From: Pseudomonas sp. BMS12
GTDB lineage: Bacteria; Pseudomonadota; Gammaproteobacteria; Pseudomonadales; Pseudomonadaceae
DNA length: 64,000 nucleotides
Assembly (NCBI RefSeq): GCF_001592875.1
Contig: NZ_LSOF01000007.1
Location: 120,998-184,997, forward strand
Direction of reading: 5' to 3'
Below are positions 1-11,156 of this stretch, piece after piece. Numbering within the stretch: position 1 is the stretch's first letter; every line of letters starts with the position of its first letter. The notes beneath the pieces are model-generated. The model had not been told where the DNA came from and ran no database searches. It saw only the letters and a list, made by a program, of their open reading frames with translations. Both the position numbers and the translations under genes were made by a program.

Positions 1-252
1 AGTGCGGTCGGCGCGGACAAGCGCAACCGGACCGAGGCGGCGATAGGTGGCGGCATCGGCGCGGCCGGCGGCCAGGTGATCGGCAGCAAGGTCGGCGGCA
101 GCACCGGTGGCGTGGTCGGCGCGGCGGTGGGTGGCGGTGCCGGCGGTGCGCTGGGCAACTACTACGGCGACGATCATGACGATGACAATCGTCACTACAA
201 GAAGCACAAGAAGCACCACAAGAAACACAAGGGTCATCACGACCACGACTGA
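1..252 (+). CDS. Glycine-zipper protein with His/Lys-rich tail (5' end outside window)
   Basis: Only the last 83 codons are present; the frame is open from base 1 and ends at TGA 250-252. Residues about 16-53 of the visible part are a run of glycine, alanine and valine with GxxxG spacing, the pattern of glycine-zipper 2TM/YMGG proteins that insert hairpins in a membrane, often the outer membrane. After an NYYGDDHDDD stretch the protein ends in about 20 residues that are almost all His, Lys and Asp, which would be strongly charged and could bind divalent metal. A rho-independent terminator follows the stop directly. The function is unknown; the family call is moderately sure, the metal-binding idea is inference. 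Confidence 0.75.
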   Translation, partial: SAVGADKRNRTEAAIGGGIGAAGGQVIGSKVGGSTGGVVGAAVGGGAGGALGNYYGDDHDDDNRHYKKHKKHHKKHKGHHDHD

Positions 253-256
253 AACG

Positions 257-284
257 AAAAAGCCCGCTGAACGCGGGCTTTTTC
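257..284. terminator. Bidirectional rho-independent terminator
   Basis: Stem AGCCCGC / GCGGGCT flanked by A-run on the left and T-run on the right. It sits between the convergent glycine-zipper gene and the DUF1329 gene and can serve both. Confidence 0.9.
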
Positions 285-301
285 TTGCCGACCAGTCGGA
301 C

Positions 302-1648
302 TCAGATGCCACCGCTACGCAGCGCGGCAGCGGTGAAGTCGCTCTTCTTCAGCTGCACGTTGTAGTCGTACATCGGCTCGTTGTTGTCCAGGCCGTCGAC
401 GAAGTAACGGTCACCCTTGAAGTCGTAGATGGTCTCCAGGGTGCTGGCGAACACCGGCACATCGTAGTAGCTGATCGGATGGGCTTCCTGCAGGCCGATC
501 AGGTCGCCATTCTTGTCGTACAGGTCGACAGCGAGGATCTGCCAGCTGTCCTCGTCGAGATAGAAGCGGCGCTTGGCGTAGGGGTGGCTGAAGCCCTTGC
601 GCAGGTCGGCCTCGACGACCCAGACACGGTGCAGTTCATGGCGCAGCAACTCGGGGTTGATGTGCGACTTCTGCAGGATCTTGTCGTAGGGAATGCCCTT
701 CTGGTGCACGGCATAGCTGTTGTAGGGCATGAGCATTTCCTGCTTGCCCTGCAGGGTCCACTCGTAGCGGTCCGGCGCGCCGTTGTAGGTATCCACCACG
801 TCGGCGGTGGCCATGCCACTGGTGTCCGGCTGCATGGCGTCATAGGCGAGCATCGGCAGGCGACGCACGCGACGCTCGCCACGGCTGAAGCGCCAGGCCT
901 TGCGGATCGCCAGCACCTGGTCGAGGGTCTCCTGCACCACCAGGGCGGAACCGGCCAGCTTGCTCGGCGCGGTGATCACGTACTTGTAGTAGAACAGGGT
1001 GTTGTCCAGGTCGCCGGGGGTCATGCCTTCGCGGCCGTAGACGAACATGATGTCGCGGTCGCGCTTGAGCAGCACGTAGCTACCGCCGGTCAACACCACC
1101 GCCTGGTTGGTTTCCATGCGCAGCTGCTCGCCGCGATAACGGGTGATGTGGTTCCAGATGGCTTCCTGGCCATTCTGCGGAATCGGGAAGGGAACCCCTG
1201 CCGCGGCGCCCTCGATGCCGTTACCGCCGGAAATCAGCGAGGCATTGGTGGCATTGAAGCGAGTGGCGTCGTAGATGCGCTGGGGCGAGGCCGCGCTGCG
1301 ACGGGTGGGGAACACGCGCAGGAAGTAGTCCGGATTGCGCTCCAGCAGCTTCTGGTAGGCCGGCGTCAGCTGGGCCTTGTACTGGGCAATGTTGTTCCTG
1401 TCGACCCGGTACAGTTCGGTATCGGCAGCAAAGGGGTCCGGATGGTGCATCCCAGGCTGATAGTTGGCCGGCGGCGTGGCCACGCCACCTTCCCACGGCG
1501 GAATGGTACCGGCGGCATTACCGGCACGCTCGCCGCCCAGTGGCATCAGATCCTGGCCCAGGCGCGCGGCCTGGGTCGCATCGACACGGGCGTGCGCGGG
1601 CAGGGACACAGCGGCTGTCAGCGACAGGACTGCAATAGTTCTCAGCAC
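302..1648 (-). CDS. Secreted DUF1329 family protein
   Basis: Product of 448 aa when the GTG at 1648 is used. This start follows a GAGGAG ribosome site and puts a clean signal peptide (about residues 1-20, ending PAHA) at the N-terminus; the frame stays open further upstream but that extension is not protein-like. The family is periplasmic and resembles the LolA/LolB lipoprotein-carrier fold. DUF1329 genes usually sit beside a DUF1302 gene and an RND-type transporter in pseudomonads, but no such partner is visible here. The substrate is unknown. Motifs such as PPWEGG near the mature N-terminus and YGREGMTPGDLD mid-protein fit the family as I remember it. Confidence 0.85.
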   Translation of the reverse strand: MLRTIAVLSLTAAVSLPAHARVDATQAARLGQDLMPLGGERAGNAAGTIPPWEGGVATPPANYQPGMHHPDPFAADTELYRVDRNNIAQYKAQLTPAYQKLLERNPDYFLRVFPTRRSAASPQRIYDATRFNATNASLISGGNGIEGAAAGVPFPIPQNGQEAIWNHITRYRGEQLRMETNQAVVLTGGSYVLLKRDRDIMFVYGREGMTPGDLDNTLFYYKYVITAPSKLAGSALVVQETLDQVLAIRKAWRFSRGERRVRRLPMLAYDAMQPDTSGMATADVVDTYNGAPDRYEWTLQGKQEMLMPYNSYAVHQKGIPYDKILQKSHINPELLRHELHRVWVVEADLRKGFSHPYAKRRFYLDEDSWQILAVDLYDKNGDLIGLQEAHPISYYDVPVFASTLETIYDFKGDRYFVDGLDNNEPMYDYNVQLKKSDFTAAALRSGGI

Positions 1649-1806
1649 AACGTTCTCCTCGCGGCACTCTGAGGCGCCGCTGCTCTTATTCGTACGACCA
1701 GTGTAGGTCGCGCATGCAGATTGCCGTTGGTGGGTGAGGCAGAAGCCATCCTGGCGCCGGGTGGTCCCGGTCAAGTTGGCCACGCGTCCTGCGCGGCCTT
1801 GCATGA

Positions 1807-2526
1807 TCATTCGCTACGTTGGAACTTGAGGTCCCAGACCCCGTGACCGAGGCGCTCACCGCGCTTCTCGAACTTGGTGACCGGGCGCTCGCCGGGGCGC
1901 TCGACGTAACCGGCCGCGCCGGCAAGGTTATGGTAGCCCGGCGCCAGCGACATGACTTCCAACATATGTTCTGCGTATGGCTGCCAATCGGTGGCCATGT
2001 GCAGCACACCGCCGACCTTGAGCTTGCTGCGCACCAGCTCGGCGAAGGCCGGCTGGACGATGCGGCGCTTGTGGTGACGCGCCTTGTGCCAGGGATCGGG
2101 GAAGAACAGCAGCACGCGGTCGAGGCTGGCATCGGCCACGCAGTCGCGCAGCACTTCCAGGGCATCGCAGCTGTAGACGCGGATATTGCTCAGATTCTGC
2201 GTGAGCATGCCGTTGAGCAGGGCGCCGACGCCCGGCTTGTGCACTTCCACGCCGATGAAGTCCTGCTCCGGCGCGGCGGCGGCCATCTCCAGGGTGGCGT
2301 GGCCCATGCCGAAACCGATTTCGAAGGTGCGCGGCGCGCTACGGCCGAACACCTGGTCGAAGTCGCGCAGGCCGTCGGCCAGCTCAAGGCCGTACTTCGG
2401 CCAGCCTTGGTCAAGGCCGCGCTGCTGGCCCTCGGTCATGCGCCCGGAGCGCATGACGAAACTCTTGATGCCGCGCAGCGGCCGCTCGGCAGCGCCTTCG
2501 TCTGCGGGTTCTATTACTTCGCTCAT
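1807..2526 (-). CDS. trmB: tRNA (guanine-N7-)-methyltransferase TrmB
   Basis: This 239-aa SAM-dependent enzyme makes 7-methylguanosine at position 46 of the tRNA variable loop. The SAM-binding motif EIGFGMG lies near residue 70, and the family signature [15 protein letters not shown] near residue 140. I chose the ATG at 2526 (MSEVIEPAD) because it gives the usual family length; the frame extends upstream through intergenic sequence. It follows thiS-thiG on the same strand, separated by 86 bp, the order common in pseudomonads. The stretch 1649-1806 downstream, before the DUF1329 start, holds no gene. Confidence 0.95.
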   Translation of the reverse strand: MSEVIEPADEGAAERPLRGIKSFVMRSGRMTEGQQRGLDQGWPKYGLELADGLRDFDQVFGRSAPRTFEIGFGMGHATLEMAAAAPEQDFIGVEVHKPGVGALLNGMLTQNLSNIRVYSCDALEVLRDCVADASLDRVLLFFPDPWHKARHHKRRIVQPAFAELVRSKLKVGGVLHMATDWQPYAEHMLEVMSLAPGYHNLAGAAGYVERPGERPVTKFEKRGERLGHGVWDLKFQRSE

Positions 2527-2612
2527 CGGATTCTCTTGGAGCCTGTTTAGGGTTCGCGAGCCGGAGCCCGCGCTCAACAACGCAGGGCCGACTCGCAGCG
2601 AATCAAGGGCTC

Positions 2613-3404
2613 TTACTTGATCAAGCCGTCCAGCGGCGAGGATGCGCTGGCGTACAACTTCTTCGGCATGCGTCCGGCTAGGTAGGCCATGCGCCCGGCG
2701 ATGATTGCGTGCTTCATTGCCGCACCCATCAGGATCGGGTCCTGGGCATGGGCGATGGCGCTGTTCATCAGCACCGCTTCGCAGCCCAGCTCCATGGCGA
2801 TGGTGGCATCCGACGCGGTGCCCACGCCGGCATCGACCAGCACAGGAACGGTCGCCTCTTCGAGGATGATGCACAGGTTGTAGGGGTTGCAGATACCCAG
2901 ACCCGTGCCGATCAGGCCGGCCAACGGCATCACCGCGATGCAGCCCATCTCGGCCAGCTGGCGGGCGATGATCGGGTCGTCGCTGGTGTACACCATCACG
3001 TCGAAACCTTCCTTGACCAGCACTTCGGCAGCCTTGAGGGTTTCGATCACGTTGGGGAACAGGGTTTTCTGGTCGGCCAACACTTCCAGCTTGACCAGTT
3101 TGTGGCCATCGAGCAGCTCGCGGGCCAGGCGGCAGGTACGCACCGCCTCGGCGGCGTCATAGCAGCCAGCGGTGTTGGGCAGGATGGTGTACTTGTCCGG
3201 CGAGATCACATCCAGCAGGTTCGGCTCGCCCGGGTTCTGCCCGATATTGGTCCGGCGCACGGCCACGGTGACGATCTCGGCACCCGAAGCCTCGATGGCC
3301 AGGCGGGTTTCCTCGAGGTCCTTGTACTTGCCGGTACCCACCAGCAGGCGCGACTCATAGGTACGCCCGGCCAGGGTGAAAGGCTTGTCGATGATGGCAC
3401 TCAT
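2613..3404 (-). CDS. thiG: Thiazole synthase ThiG
   Basis: A 263-aa TIM-barrel enzyme that condenses deoxyxylulose phosphate, dehydroglycine and ThiS thiocarboxylate into the thiazole phosphate of thiamine. The Schiff-base lysine lies in KLEVL (Lys105). Other family motifs visible are PNTAGC (about 76-81), [10 protein letters not shown] and [10 protein letters not shown]. It lies 17 bp downstream of thiS, so both are probably translated from one mRNA. Length is normal for the family and the call is firm. Confidence 0.97.
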   Translation of the reverse strand: MSAIIDKPFTLAGRTYESRLLVGTGKYKDLEETRLAIEASGAEIVTVAVRRTNIGQNPGEPNLLDVISPDKYTILPNTAGCYDAAEAVRTCRLARELLDGHKLVKLEVLADQKTLFPNVIETLKAAEVLVKEGFDVMVYTSDDPIIARQLAEMGCIAVMPLAGLIGTGLGICNPYNLCIILEEATVPVLVDAGVGTASDATIAMELGCEAVLMNSAIAHAQDPILMGAAMKHAIIAGRMAYLAGRMPKKLYASASSPLDGLIK

Positions 3405-3421
3405 GGCAGTTCCTCGGGCGA

Positions 3422-3622
3422 CTAGCCGCCGCCGATGGCGTGGACGACTTCCAGCTGGTCGCCGTCGTGCAGGACGGTGGCGCCGTGCTGGCTGCGCGGC
3501 ACTATGTCCAGGTTGAGCTCGACCGCCACGCGCTTGCCGGCAGCATCCAGGCGCACGAGCAGGTCGGCGACGGTGGCGCCATCGGGCAGCTCGAAGGATT
3601 GACCATTCAACTGGATGTGCAT
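3422..3622 (-). CDS. thiS: Sulfur carrier protein ThiS
   Basis: A 66-aa ubiquitin-fold protein that carries the sulfur of thiazole as a C-terminal thiocarboxylate. The C-terminus is HAIGGG, giving the required terminal Gly-Gly. The ATG at 3622 (MHIQLNGQ) matches the usual family N-terminus; upstream in-frame codons are not conserved-looking. It is the first gene of the thiS-thiG pair. Confidence 0.95.
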   Translation of the reverse strand: MHIQLNGQSFELPDGATVADLLVRLDAAGKRVAVELNLDIVPRSQHGATVLHDGDQLEVVHAIGGG

Positions 3623-3715
3623 GGTTAGGCAGTCAGAACATGAAGGGGTCGGCATTCTAGCCCGATAGCGGGCAGCGACCAAGGCGCCGACACACCATTT
3701 GTCCGCTACCCCGGC

Positions 3716-4087
3716 TCAGCGTGCGCGCCAGGCCGCCAGCCCCAGGCATAGCCAGCCGGCGAGGAAGCACAGCCCGCCCAATGGCGTGATCATGCCGAGC
3801 TTGCCGATACCGCTCAGAGCCAGCAGGTAGAGACTGCCGGAAAACAGCAGGATACCGACCGCGAACAGGTTGCCGGCCACCTTGAGCAAGCGCCCCGGCA
3901 GGCGTTCGGCCAGCAGTGCCACGCCAAACAAGGCCAGGGCATGAATCAACTGGTAGTGCACGCCGGTCTGGAACACCGCCAGGTACTGCGCACCGAGCTG
4001 GCCTTTCAAGCCATGCGCAGCAAAGGCGCCCAGAGCCACACCGGTGAAACCAGCCAGGGCGGCCAACAACAGAAAAACGCGCAACAT
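3716..4087 (-). CDS. DUF423 family inner-membrane protein
   Basis: A 123-aa protein with four hydrophobic segments spanning almost the whole length. The N-terminal AALAGFTGVALGAFAAHGL and the HYQLIHALALFGVAL segment are characteristic of DUF423 (YgdD-like) proteins. Their function is not established. It is divergent from mtgA; the 66-bp spacer carries the likely mtgA -10. Confidence 0.88.
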   Translation of the reverse strand: MLRVFLLLAALAGFTGVALGAFAAHGLKGQLGAQYLAVFQTGVHYQLIHALALFGVALLAERLPGRLLKVAGNLFAVGILLFSGSLYLLALSGIGKLGMITPLGGLCFLAGWLCLGLAAWRAR

Positions 4088-4119
4088 GATTCACTCCCGG
4101 ACGACGGCGACGCGGCCGC

Positions 4120-4125
4120 TATAAT
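4120..4125 (+). promoter_or_regulatory. Candidate -10 of the mtgA promoter
   Basis: A perfect TATAAT stands 28 bp before the mtgA start, in the 66-bp divergent spacer. No good -35 is evident at 17 bp, so the promoter may be weak or activator-aided. Confidence 0.45.
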
Positions 4126-4153
4126 GGCCCGCTCCCCAGGACCGGGCCAAGCC

Positions 4154-4897
4154 ATGTTGCGCAATCTGTTTCGCCGACTGACCAAACTGCTGCTGTGGCT
4201 AGCCGCAGGCAGCGCCCTGATAGTACTTGCCCTGCGCTGGATCGACCCGCCGGGCACGGCCCTGATGATCGAGCGCAAGGTGCAGTCCTGGACCGACGAC
4301 CAGCCCATCGACCTGCAGCGCAGCTGGCGGCCCTGGAGCGAACTGCCGGACGACCTGAAGATCGCGGTCATCGCCGGCGAGGACCAGAAGTTCGCCGAGC
4401 ACTGGGGCTTCGATGTCGCAGCCATTCGCCAGGCCCTGGCCCATAACGCCGAAGGCGGCAACCTGCGCGGAGCCAGCACCATCAGCCAGCAGGTGGCCAA
4501 GAACCTGTTCCTCTGGTCCGGCCGCAGCTGGCCACGCAAGGGCCTGGAAGCCTGGTTCACCGGGCTGATCGAGCTGCTCTGGCCGAAGCAGCGCATCCTC
4601 GAGGTGTATCTCAACAGTGTGGAATGGGGCGACGGCGTATTCGGCGCCGAAGCGGCCGCACGTCACCACTTCAAGGTCGGCGCGCCCTACCTGTCGCGCC
4701 AGCAGGCCAGCCTGCTCGCTGCCGTGCTGCCCAACCCGCGCGCCTGGAGCGCCAGCCGGCCAAACGCCTACGTGCAGCGCCGCGCCGCCTGGATTCGCCA
4801 GCAGAGCTACCAGCTGGGCGGCAGCCATTACCTCAACCAGCTGTCTGCGTCGCCATCCCTGCCGCAGTGGTGGCCTGACTGGTTACCGAAGCTCTGA
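4154..4897 (+). CDS. mtgA: Monofunctional peptidoglycan glycosyltransferase MtgA
   Basis: A 247-aa GT51 enzyme that polymerises lipid II into glycan strands at the inner membrane. One N-terminal transmembrane anchor (about residues 10-30, LLLWLAAGSALIVLAL) precedes the catalytic domain. GT51 motifs are visible: AGEDQKFAEHWGFD with the catalytic Glu, RGASTISQQVAKNLF, and LEVYLNSVEWGDGVFG. There is no transpeptidase domain, hence monofunctional. I used the ATG at 4154 (MLRNLF); an in-frame ATG 11 codons upstream (MARSPGPGQ) is possible but overlaps the -10. Confidence 0.95.
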   Translation: MLRNLFRRLTKLLLWLAAGSALIVLALRWIDPPGTALMIERKVQSWTDDQPIDLQRSWRPWSELPDDLKIAVIAGEDQKFAEHWGFDVAAIRQALAHNAEGGNLRGASTISQQVAKNLFLWSGRSWPRKGLEAWFTGLIELLWPKQRILEVYLNSVEWGDGVFGAEAAARHHFKVGAPYLSRQQASLLAAVLPNPRAWSASRPNAYVQRRAAWIRQQSYQLGGSHYLNQLSASPSLPQWWPDWLPKL

Positions 4898-4921
4898 GCA
4901 GCGCCCGAGCGAGCGCAGCCG

Positions 4922-5509
4922 TCAGTGCTGCAGCAAACGCTTGGGCACGACGCGTAGCAGGCGCAAACGATCGCCCTCGATATGCGCGGTCAGCCCCTGC
5001 TGCGGGTAGACCCAGGCCTCGCCCTTGGGCAATTGCAGACGCAGACGCGGCTCCCCCAGGCTGGCGCTCAGTGCCGTTGCCATTACCCTGTGCTGCGGCA
5101 GCAGGTTGAGCCCTTCGATATGCTGCCCGGACAGCTGCTCCAGCATTCCCGCCGAGAGCGGCTGTTCCGGATCATTTGGCCGCGCACCACTGACCTCGGT
5201 CAGGCTGGCGCGCTGGTTATCGCTCAGGTCCAGCTCGCCCTCCACTTGCCAGCGATCCCGCTCGCCTCGCAGCAGCAGGTGCGGACCATCCATGCGTGGC
5301 TGCAGCCACAGTTCGGCATTGGGTAGGAACTGGCTCAGCTGGGCAACCGTCAGGCGCTCATCGAACTGCGGACGAAAGAGCTCGGCATCCCACTGCTGCA
5401 TCTGCGGCAATGGCTCGGCCTGCTCGCGCGGCAGCAGCAGCCAATAGCCGAGCAGACAACTGGCCACAGCCACGCAAGTGAACAGCAGAGCAGGTGGACG
5501 ACGCTTCAC
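4922..5509 (-). CDS. Membrane-anchored protein of unknown function
   Basis: I do not recognise this 195-aa protein. The GTG at 5509 follows GGAG at good spacing; the longer upstream frame runs through the rpoH terminator and cannot be the true N-terminus. One transmembrane segment (about residues 8-25) follows KRRPP, so the remaining 170 residues should face the periplasm. They are rich in Leu, Gln and Glu with no catalytic motif I can see. The gene follows rpoH on the same strand behind a terminator. Confidence 0.7.
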   Translation of the reverse strand: MKRRPPALLFTCVAVASCLLGYWLLLPREQAEPLPQMQQWDAELFRPQFDERLTVAQLSQFLPNAELWLQPRMDGPHLLLRGERDRWQVEGELDLSDNQRASLTEVSGARPNDPEQPLSAGMLEQLSGQHIEGLNLLPQHRVMATALSASLGEPRLRLQLPKGEAWVYPQQGLTAHIEGDRLRLLRVVPKRLLQH

Positions 5510-5526
5510 GAGCAAACTCCGGGCAG

Positions 5527-5554
5527 AAAAAAGCCGCACCAGGGTGCGGCTTTT
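5527..5554 (-). terminator. Rho-independent terminator of rpoH
   Basis: Stem AGCCGCACC / GGTGCGGCT with a short loop, followed on the minus strand by a T-run. It lies 14 bp after the rpoH stop and before the GTG of the next gene. Confidence 0.88.
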
Positions 5555-5567
5555 CAGGTGATGCAAC

Positions 5568-6425
<858 letters not shown>

Positions 6426-6536
6426 AAACCTCCGGTATTACAGGGCTCGCGCAGTCTAGCACTGCACTTTCAGAGCAGGGAACCCGTGCAAAAGTTCCGT
6501 TACAGATGCTCTGATTACGACAAAAATTATCAACTG

Positions 6537-7547
6537 TTACCGTGGCGCCAGCTCACTCAGGTGCCGTGCCACGGCCAGCCAGGCGCCAATATAGCCGAGG
6601 AACAACGCCCCCAACAGTAGCGACAGACCATCGGCAGCCGGTACGCCGCCCAGAGCGAAATCGCTGCCGTAGAGCCCAGCCAGGCGCACCACGGCACCAT
6701 TCAGCCAGTCCAGCCCGAAGGCCAGCAGCGCCCAGGCGAGAAGCCCGGCACCGATGCCGTACAGCGCGCCCATATAAAGGAAGGGCCGGCGTACATAGCC
6801 ATCGGTGCCGCCGACCAGCTTGATCACCTCGATCTCGCTGCGACGGTTCTCGATGTGCAGGCGAATGGTATTGCCGATCACCAGCAACAGGGCCATGACC
6901 AGCAGCAGGGTCAGGCCGAAGACGAAGCGGTCCCCAAGGCCGAGAATGGCGCTCAGGCGCTCCACCCACTGCAGGTCGAGCTGCGCCTGGTCGACGCCGG
7001 GCATCTCGCTGAGCCGCTCGCGCAAAGCCTCCAGACGCGCCTTGTCGATCTCCTTGGGGGTCACGACCACCACGGCCGGCAACGGATTCTCCGGTAGCTC
7101 GCGCAGCGCCTGGCCCAGCCCGGACTGTTCCTCGAAAGCGGCCAGGCCGGCCTCGCTGCCGATGAACTCGGCCTGGGCGACATCCTCCAGGTCGGCGATT
7201 TCGTCGCGCAACTGCAGACCGGCGTCGTCACCAGCCTGCACTTTCAGGTACAGGGAAATCTGCGCCGCCTTCTGCCAGGAGCCACCCAGACGCTCGACAT
7301 TGTCCAGCAGCAGCGCCAGGCCCATGGGCAGGGACAAGGCAACGGCCATGACCAGGCAGGTGAAGAAACTGCCGATGGGCTGACGCACCAGGCGACTGAG
7401 GCTATCGATCAGGCTGGCGCGGTGGCTTTCCACCCAGGCGGCGAACAGGGCGGAGAACTCCGGGCCTTCCTTGATCGGCTTGTCGGCCTTGGCCTGGACC
7501 GCGCCAACCCGCTCGGCGGCCTTGATATTGCGCTGCGGCTCGCTCAT
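6537..7547 (-). CDS. ftsX: Cell division protein FtsX
   Basis: A 336-aa permease-like partner of FtsE. The FtsEX complex sits at the septum and activates peptidoglycan hydrolases. A cytoplasmic N-terminus of about 70 residues leads to four transmembrane segments (near 75-95, 205-230, 255-280, 300-325) with a large periplasmic loop after the first. The ATG at 7547 (MSEPQRN) overlaps the ftsE stop by 4 bp (ATGA), indicating translational coupling. Length fits the family. Confidence 0.95.
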   Translation of the reverse strand: MSEPQRNIKAAERVGAVQAKADKPIKEGPEFSALFAAWVESHRASLIDSLSRLVRQPIGSFFTCLVMAVALSLPMGLALLLDNVERLGGSWQKAAQISLYLKVQAGDDAGLQLRDEIADLEDVAQAEFIGSEAGLAAFEEQSGLGQALRELPENPLPAVVVVTPKEIDKARLEALRERLSEMPGVDQAQLDLQWVERLSAILGLGDRFVFGLTLLLVMALLLVIGNTIRLHIENRRSEIEVIKLVGGTDGYVRRPFLYMGALYGIGAGLLAWALLAFGLDWLNGAVVRLAGLYGSDFALGGVPAADGLSLLLGALFLGYIGAWLAVARHLSELAPR

Positions 7548-8208
7548 GCGGCCTCCCCGTCGCCGATCAGGCGACCGCGCTGCAGGGTCAGCATGCGGTG
7601 ACGCATACGCGCGATCAGCGCCAGGTCGTGGCTGGCGATCAACACCGTGGTACCGAGGCGGTTGATGTCCTCGAAGACACCCATGATCTCGGCGGCCAGG
7701 CGCGGGTCGAGGTTGCCGGTGGGCTCGTCCGCCAGCAGCAGGGCCGGGCGATGCACCACGGCACGGGCGATACCGACGCGCTGCTGCTGACCGGTGGATA
7801 GGTCGGCCGGGAACTGTTCGGCCTTGTCGCTCAGGCTGACGCGCTCCAGCGCCGAGCTGACCCGCTTGGCGATGTCCGGCTTGGACAGTCCGAGGATCTG
7901 CAGCGGCAGGGCGACGTTGTCGAACACCGAGCGGTCGAACAGCAACTGGTGATTCTGGAACACCACGCCGATCTGCCGGCGCAGGAAGGGGATCTGCGCA
8001 TTGGTGATCTGCGACAGGTCCTGACCGGCCAGCAGCAGCTTGCCGCTGGTCGGACGTTCCATGGCCAGCAGCAGGCGCAGCAGGGTGGATTTGCCCGCAC
8101 CGGAATGGCCGGTAACGAAGAGGAACTCGCCGCGACGCACGCGGAAACTCAGTTCGTGCAGGCCGACATGGCCGTTGGAATACCGCTTGCCGACTTGCTC
8201 GAAACGAA

Positions 8209-8212
<4 letters not shown>
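7544..8212 (-). CDS. ftsE: Cell division ATP-binding protein FtsE
   Basis: A 222-aa ABC ATPase. Walker A GHSGAGKSTLL lies near residue 36, the signature appears as LSTGQQQRVGIARA, and Walker B as ALLLADEPTGNLD. It powers FtsX. The ATG overlaps the ftsY stop (ATGA), so ftsY-ftsE-ftsX forms a tightly coupled operon. Confidence 0.97.
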
Positions 8213-9660
<1,448 letters not shown>

Positions 9661-9788
9661 GGGTCTTGGGCATCTCAGGGGAGCCGCACGGCGAGCCGCG
9701 CCGCCCCGGAAAAGGATGCGGTATCCTAGCACCTCTTCGCCCGCCGGCGGTACGACCGCCCGGGCCGCCTGACAGGTCAAGACTCCCT

Positions 9789-11156
9789 ATGCCATCACTC
9801 GCCCGCCGCTGCGCCGGCCTGCTCCTCATTACCCTGTGTGCGCCCCTGGCCGCACTCGCCGCGGAGCCGCAAGCCACCCACGAATTCCAGCTGGACAACG
9901 GCCTCAAGGTCATCGTCCGCGAGGATCACCGCGCCCCCGTGGTGGTCTCGCAGATCTGGTACAAGGTCGGCTCCAGCTACGAGACGCCTGGCCAGACCGG
10001 CCTGTCCCACGCCCTCGAACACATGATGTTCAAGGGCAGCCGCAAGCTCGGCCCAGGTGAGGCTTCGCGCATCCTGCGCGAGCTCGGCGCCGAGGAAAAC
10101 GCCTTCACCAGCGACGACTACACCGCCTATTACCAGGTGCTGTCGCGCGACCGCCTGGCCGTGGCCCTGGAACTGGAGGCCGACCGCCTGGCCAGTCTCA
10201 AGCTGCCCGCCGACGAGTTCGCCCGCGAGATCGAGGTGATCAAGGAAGAACGCCGCCTGCGCACCGACGACAAGCCCACCGCGCTGGCCTACGAGCGCTT
10301 CAAGGCCATGGCCTACCCGGCCAGCGGCTACCACACTCCGACCATCGGCTGGATGGCCGACCTCAAGCGCATGACGGTCGACGAGCTACGCGCCTGGTAC
10401 CAGGCCTGGTACGCGCCGAACAACGCCACCCTGGTGGTGGTCGGCGATGTCTCCAAGGAAGAAGTACAGGGCCTGGCCGAAAAATACTTCGGCGCCATTC
10501 CGCGCCGCGCCGTACCGCCCGCCAAGGCCCCGCTGGAACTGGCCGAGCCCGGTGAACGGCGTATCAGCCTGCACGTGAAGACCCAGCTACCCAGCCTGTT
10601 GATGGGCTTCAACGTGCCCGGCCTGGCCAGCGCCGCCGATGCCCGCCAGGTACATGCCCTGCGCCTGCTCTCGGCGCTGCTCGACGGCGGCTACAGCGCA
10701 CGCCTGCCGGCACGCCTGGAGCGCGGCGAGGAACTGGTGTCCGGCGCCTCGGCCTGGTACGACCCCTTCGCCCGCGGCGACAGCCTGTTCATGCTTTCCG
10801 CGACCCCCAACGTGCAGAAGGGCAAGACCCTGGAGCAGGTCGAGGCTGGTCTGTGGCAGCAACTCGACGAGCTCAAGCAGAACCCGCCCAGCGCCGAGGA
10901 ACTGGCCCGCGTGCGCGCCCAGGTGATCGCCGGCCTGGTCTACGAGCGTGACTCCATCACCAGCCAGGCCACCACCATCGGCGAACTGGAGACCGTCGGC
11001 CTGTCCTGGAAGCTGATGGACCAGGACCTCGCCGCCCTCGAAGCCGTCACCCCGGCCGACATCCAGCAGGCCGCACAGATCTACTTCACCCGTACGCGCC
11101 TGGCCGTCGCCCATATCCTGCCCGAGAGCAAAGCCGCACAAGGAGAACAGCCATGA
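9789..11156 (+). CDS. M16 family zinc metallopeptidase, catalytic member
   Basis: A 455-aa secreted or periplasmic peptidase. A signal peptide of about 23 residues (MPSLARRC to ALA) precedes the M16 domain. The inverted zinc motif HALEH (in SHALEHMMFKG) is intact, with the downstream ELEADRLASLKL segment that supplies the third ligand. The second half is the paired non-catalytic M16 C domain. The start ATG at 9789 is the one that gives the signal peptide. The stop overlaps the next gene, a second M16 member, so the two probably act as a heterodimer. Confidence 0.92.
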   Translation: MPSLARRCAGLLLITLCAPLAALAAEPQATHEFQLDNGLKVIVREDHRAPVVVSQIWYKVGSSYETPGQTGLSHALEHMMFKGSRKLGPGEASRILRELGAEENAFTSDDYTAYYQVLSRDRLAVALELEADRLASLKLPADEFAREIEVIKEERRLRTDDKPTALAYERFKAMAYPASGYHTPTIGWMADLKRMTVDELRAWYQAWYAPNNATLVVVGDVSKEEVQGLAEKYFGAIPRRAVPPAKAPLELAEPGERRISLHVKTQLPSLLMGFNVPGLASAADARQVHALRLLSALLDGGYSARLPARLERGEELVSGASAWYDPFARGDSLFMLSATPNVQKGKTLEQVEAGLWQQLDELKQNPPSAEELARVRAQVIAGLVYERDSITSQATTIGELETVGLSWKLMDQDLAALEAVTPADIQQAAQIYFTRTRLAVAHILPESKAAQGEQP

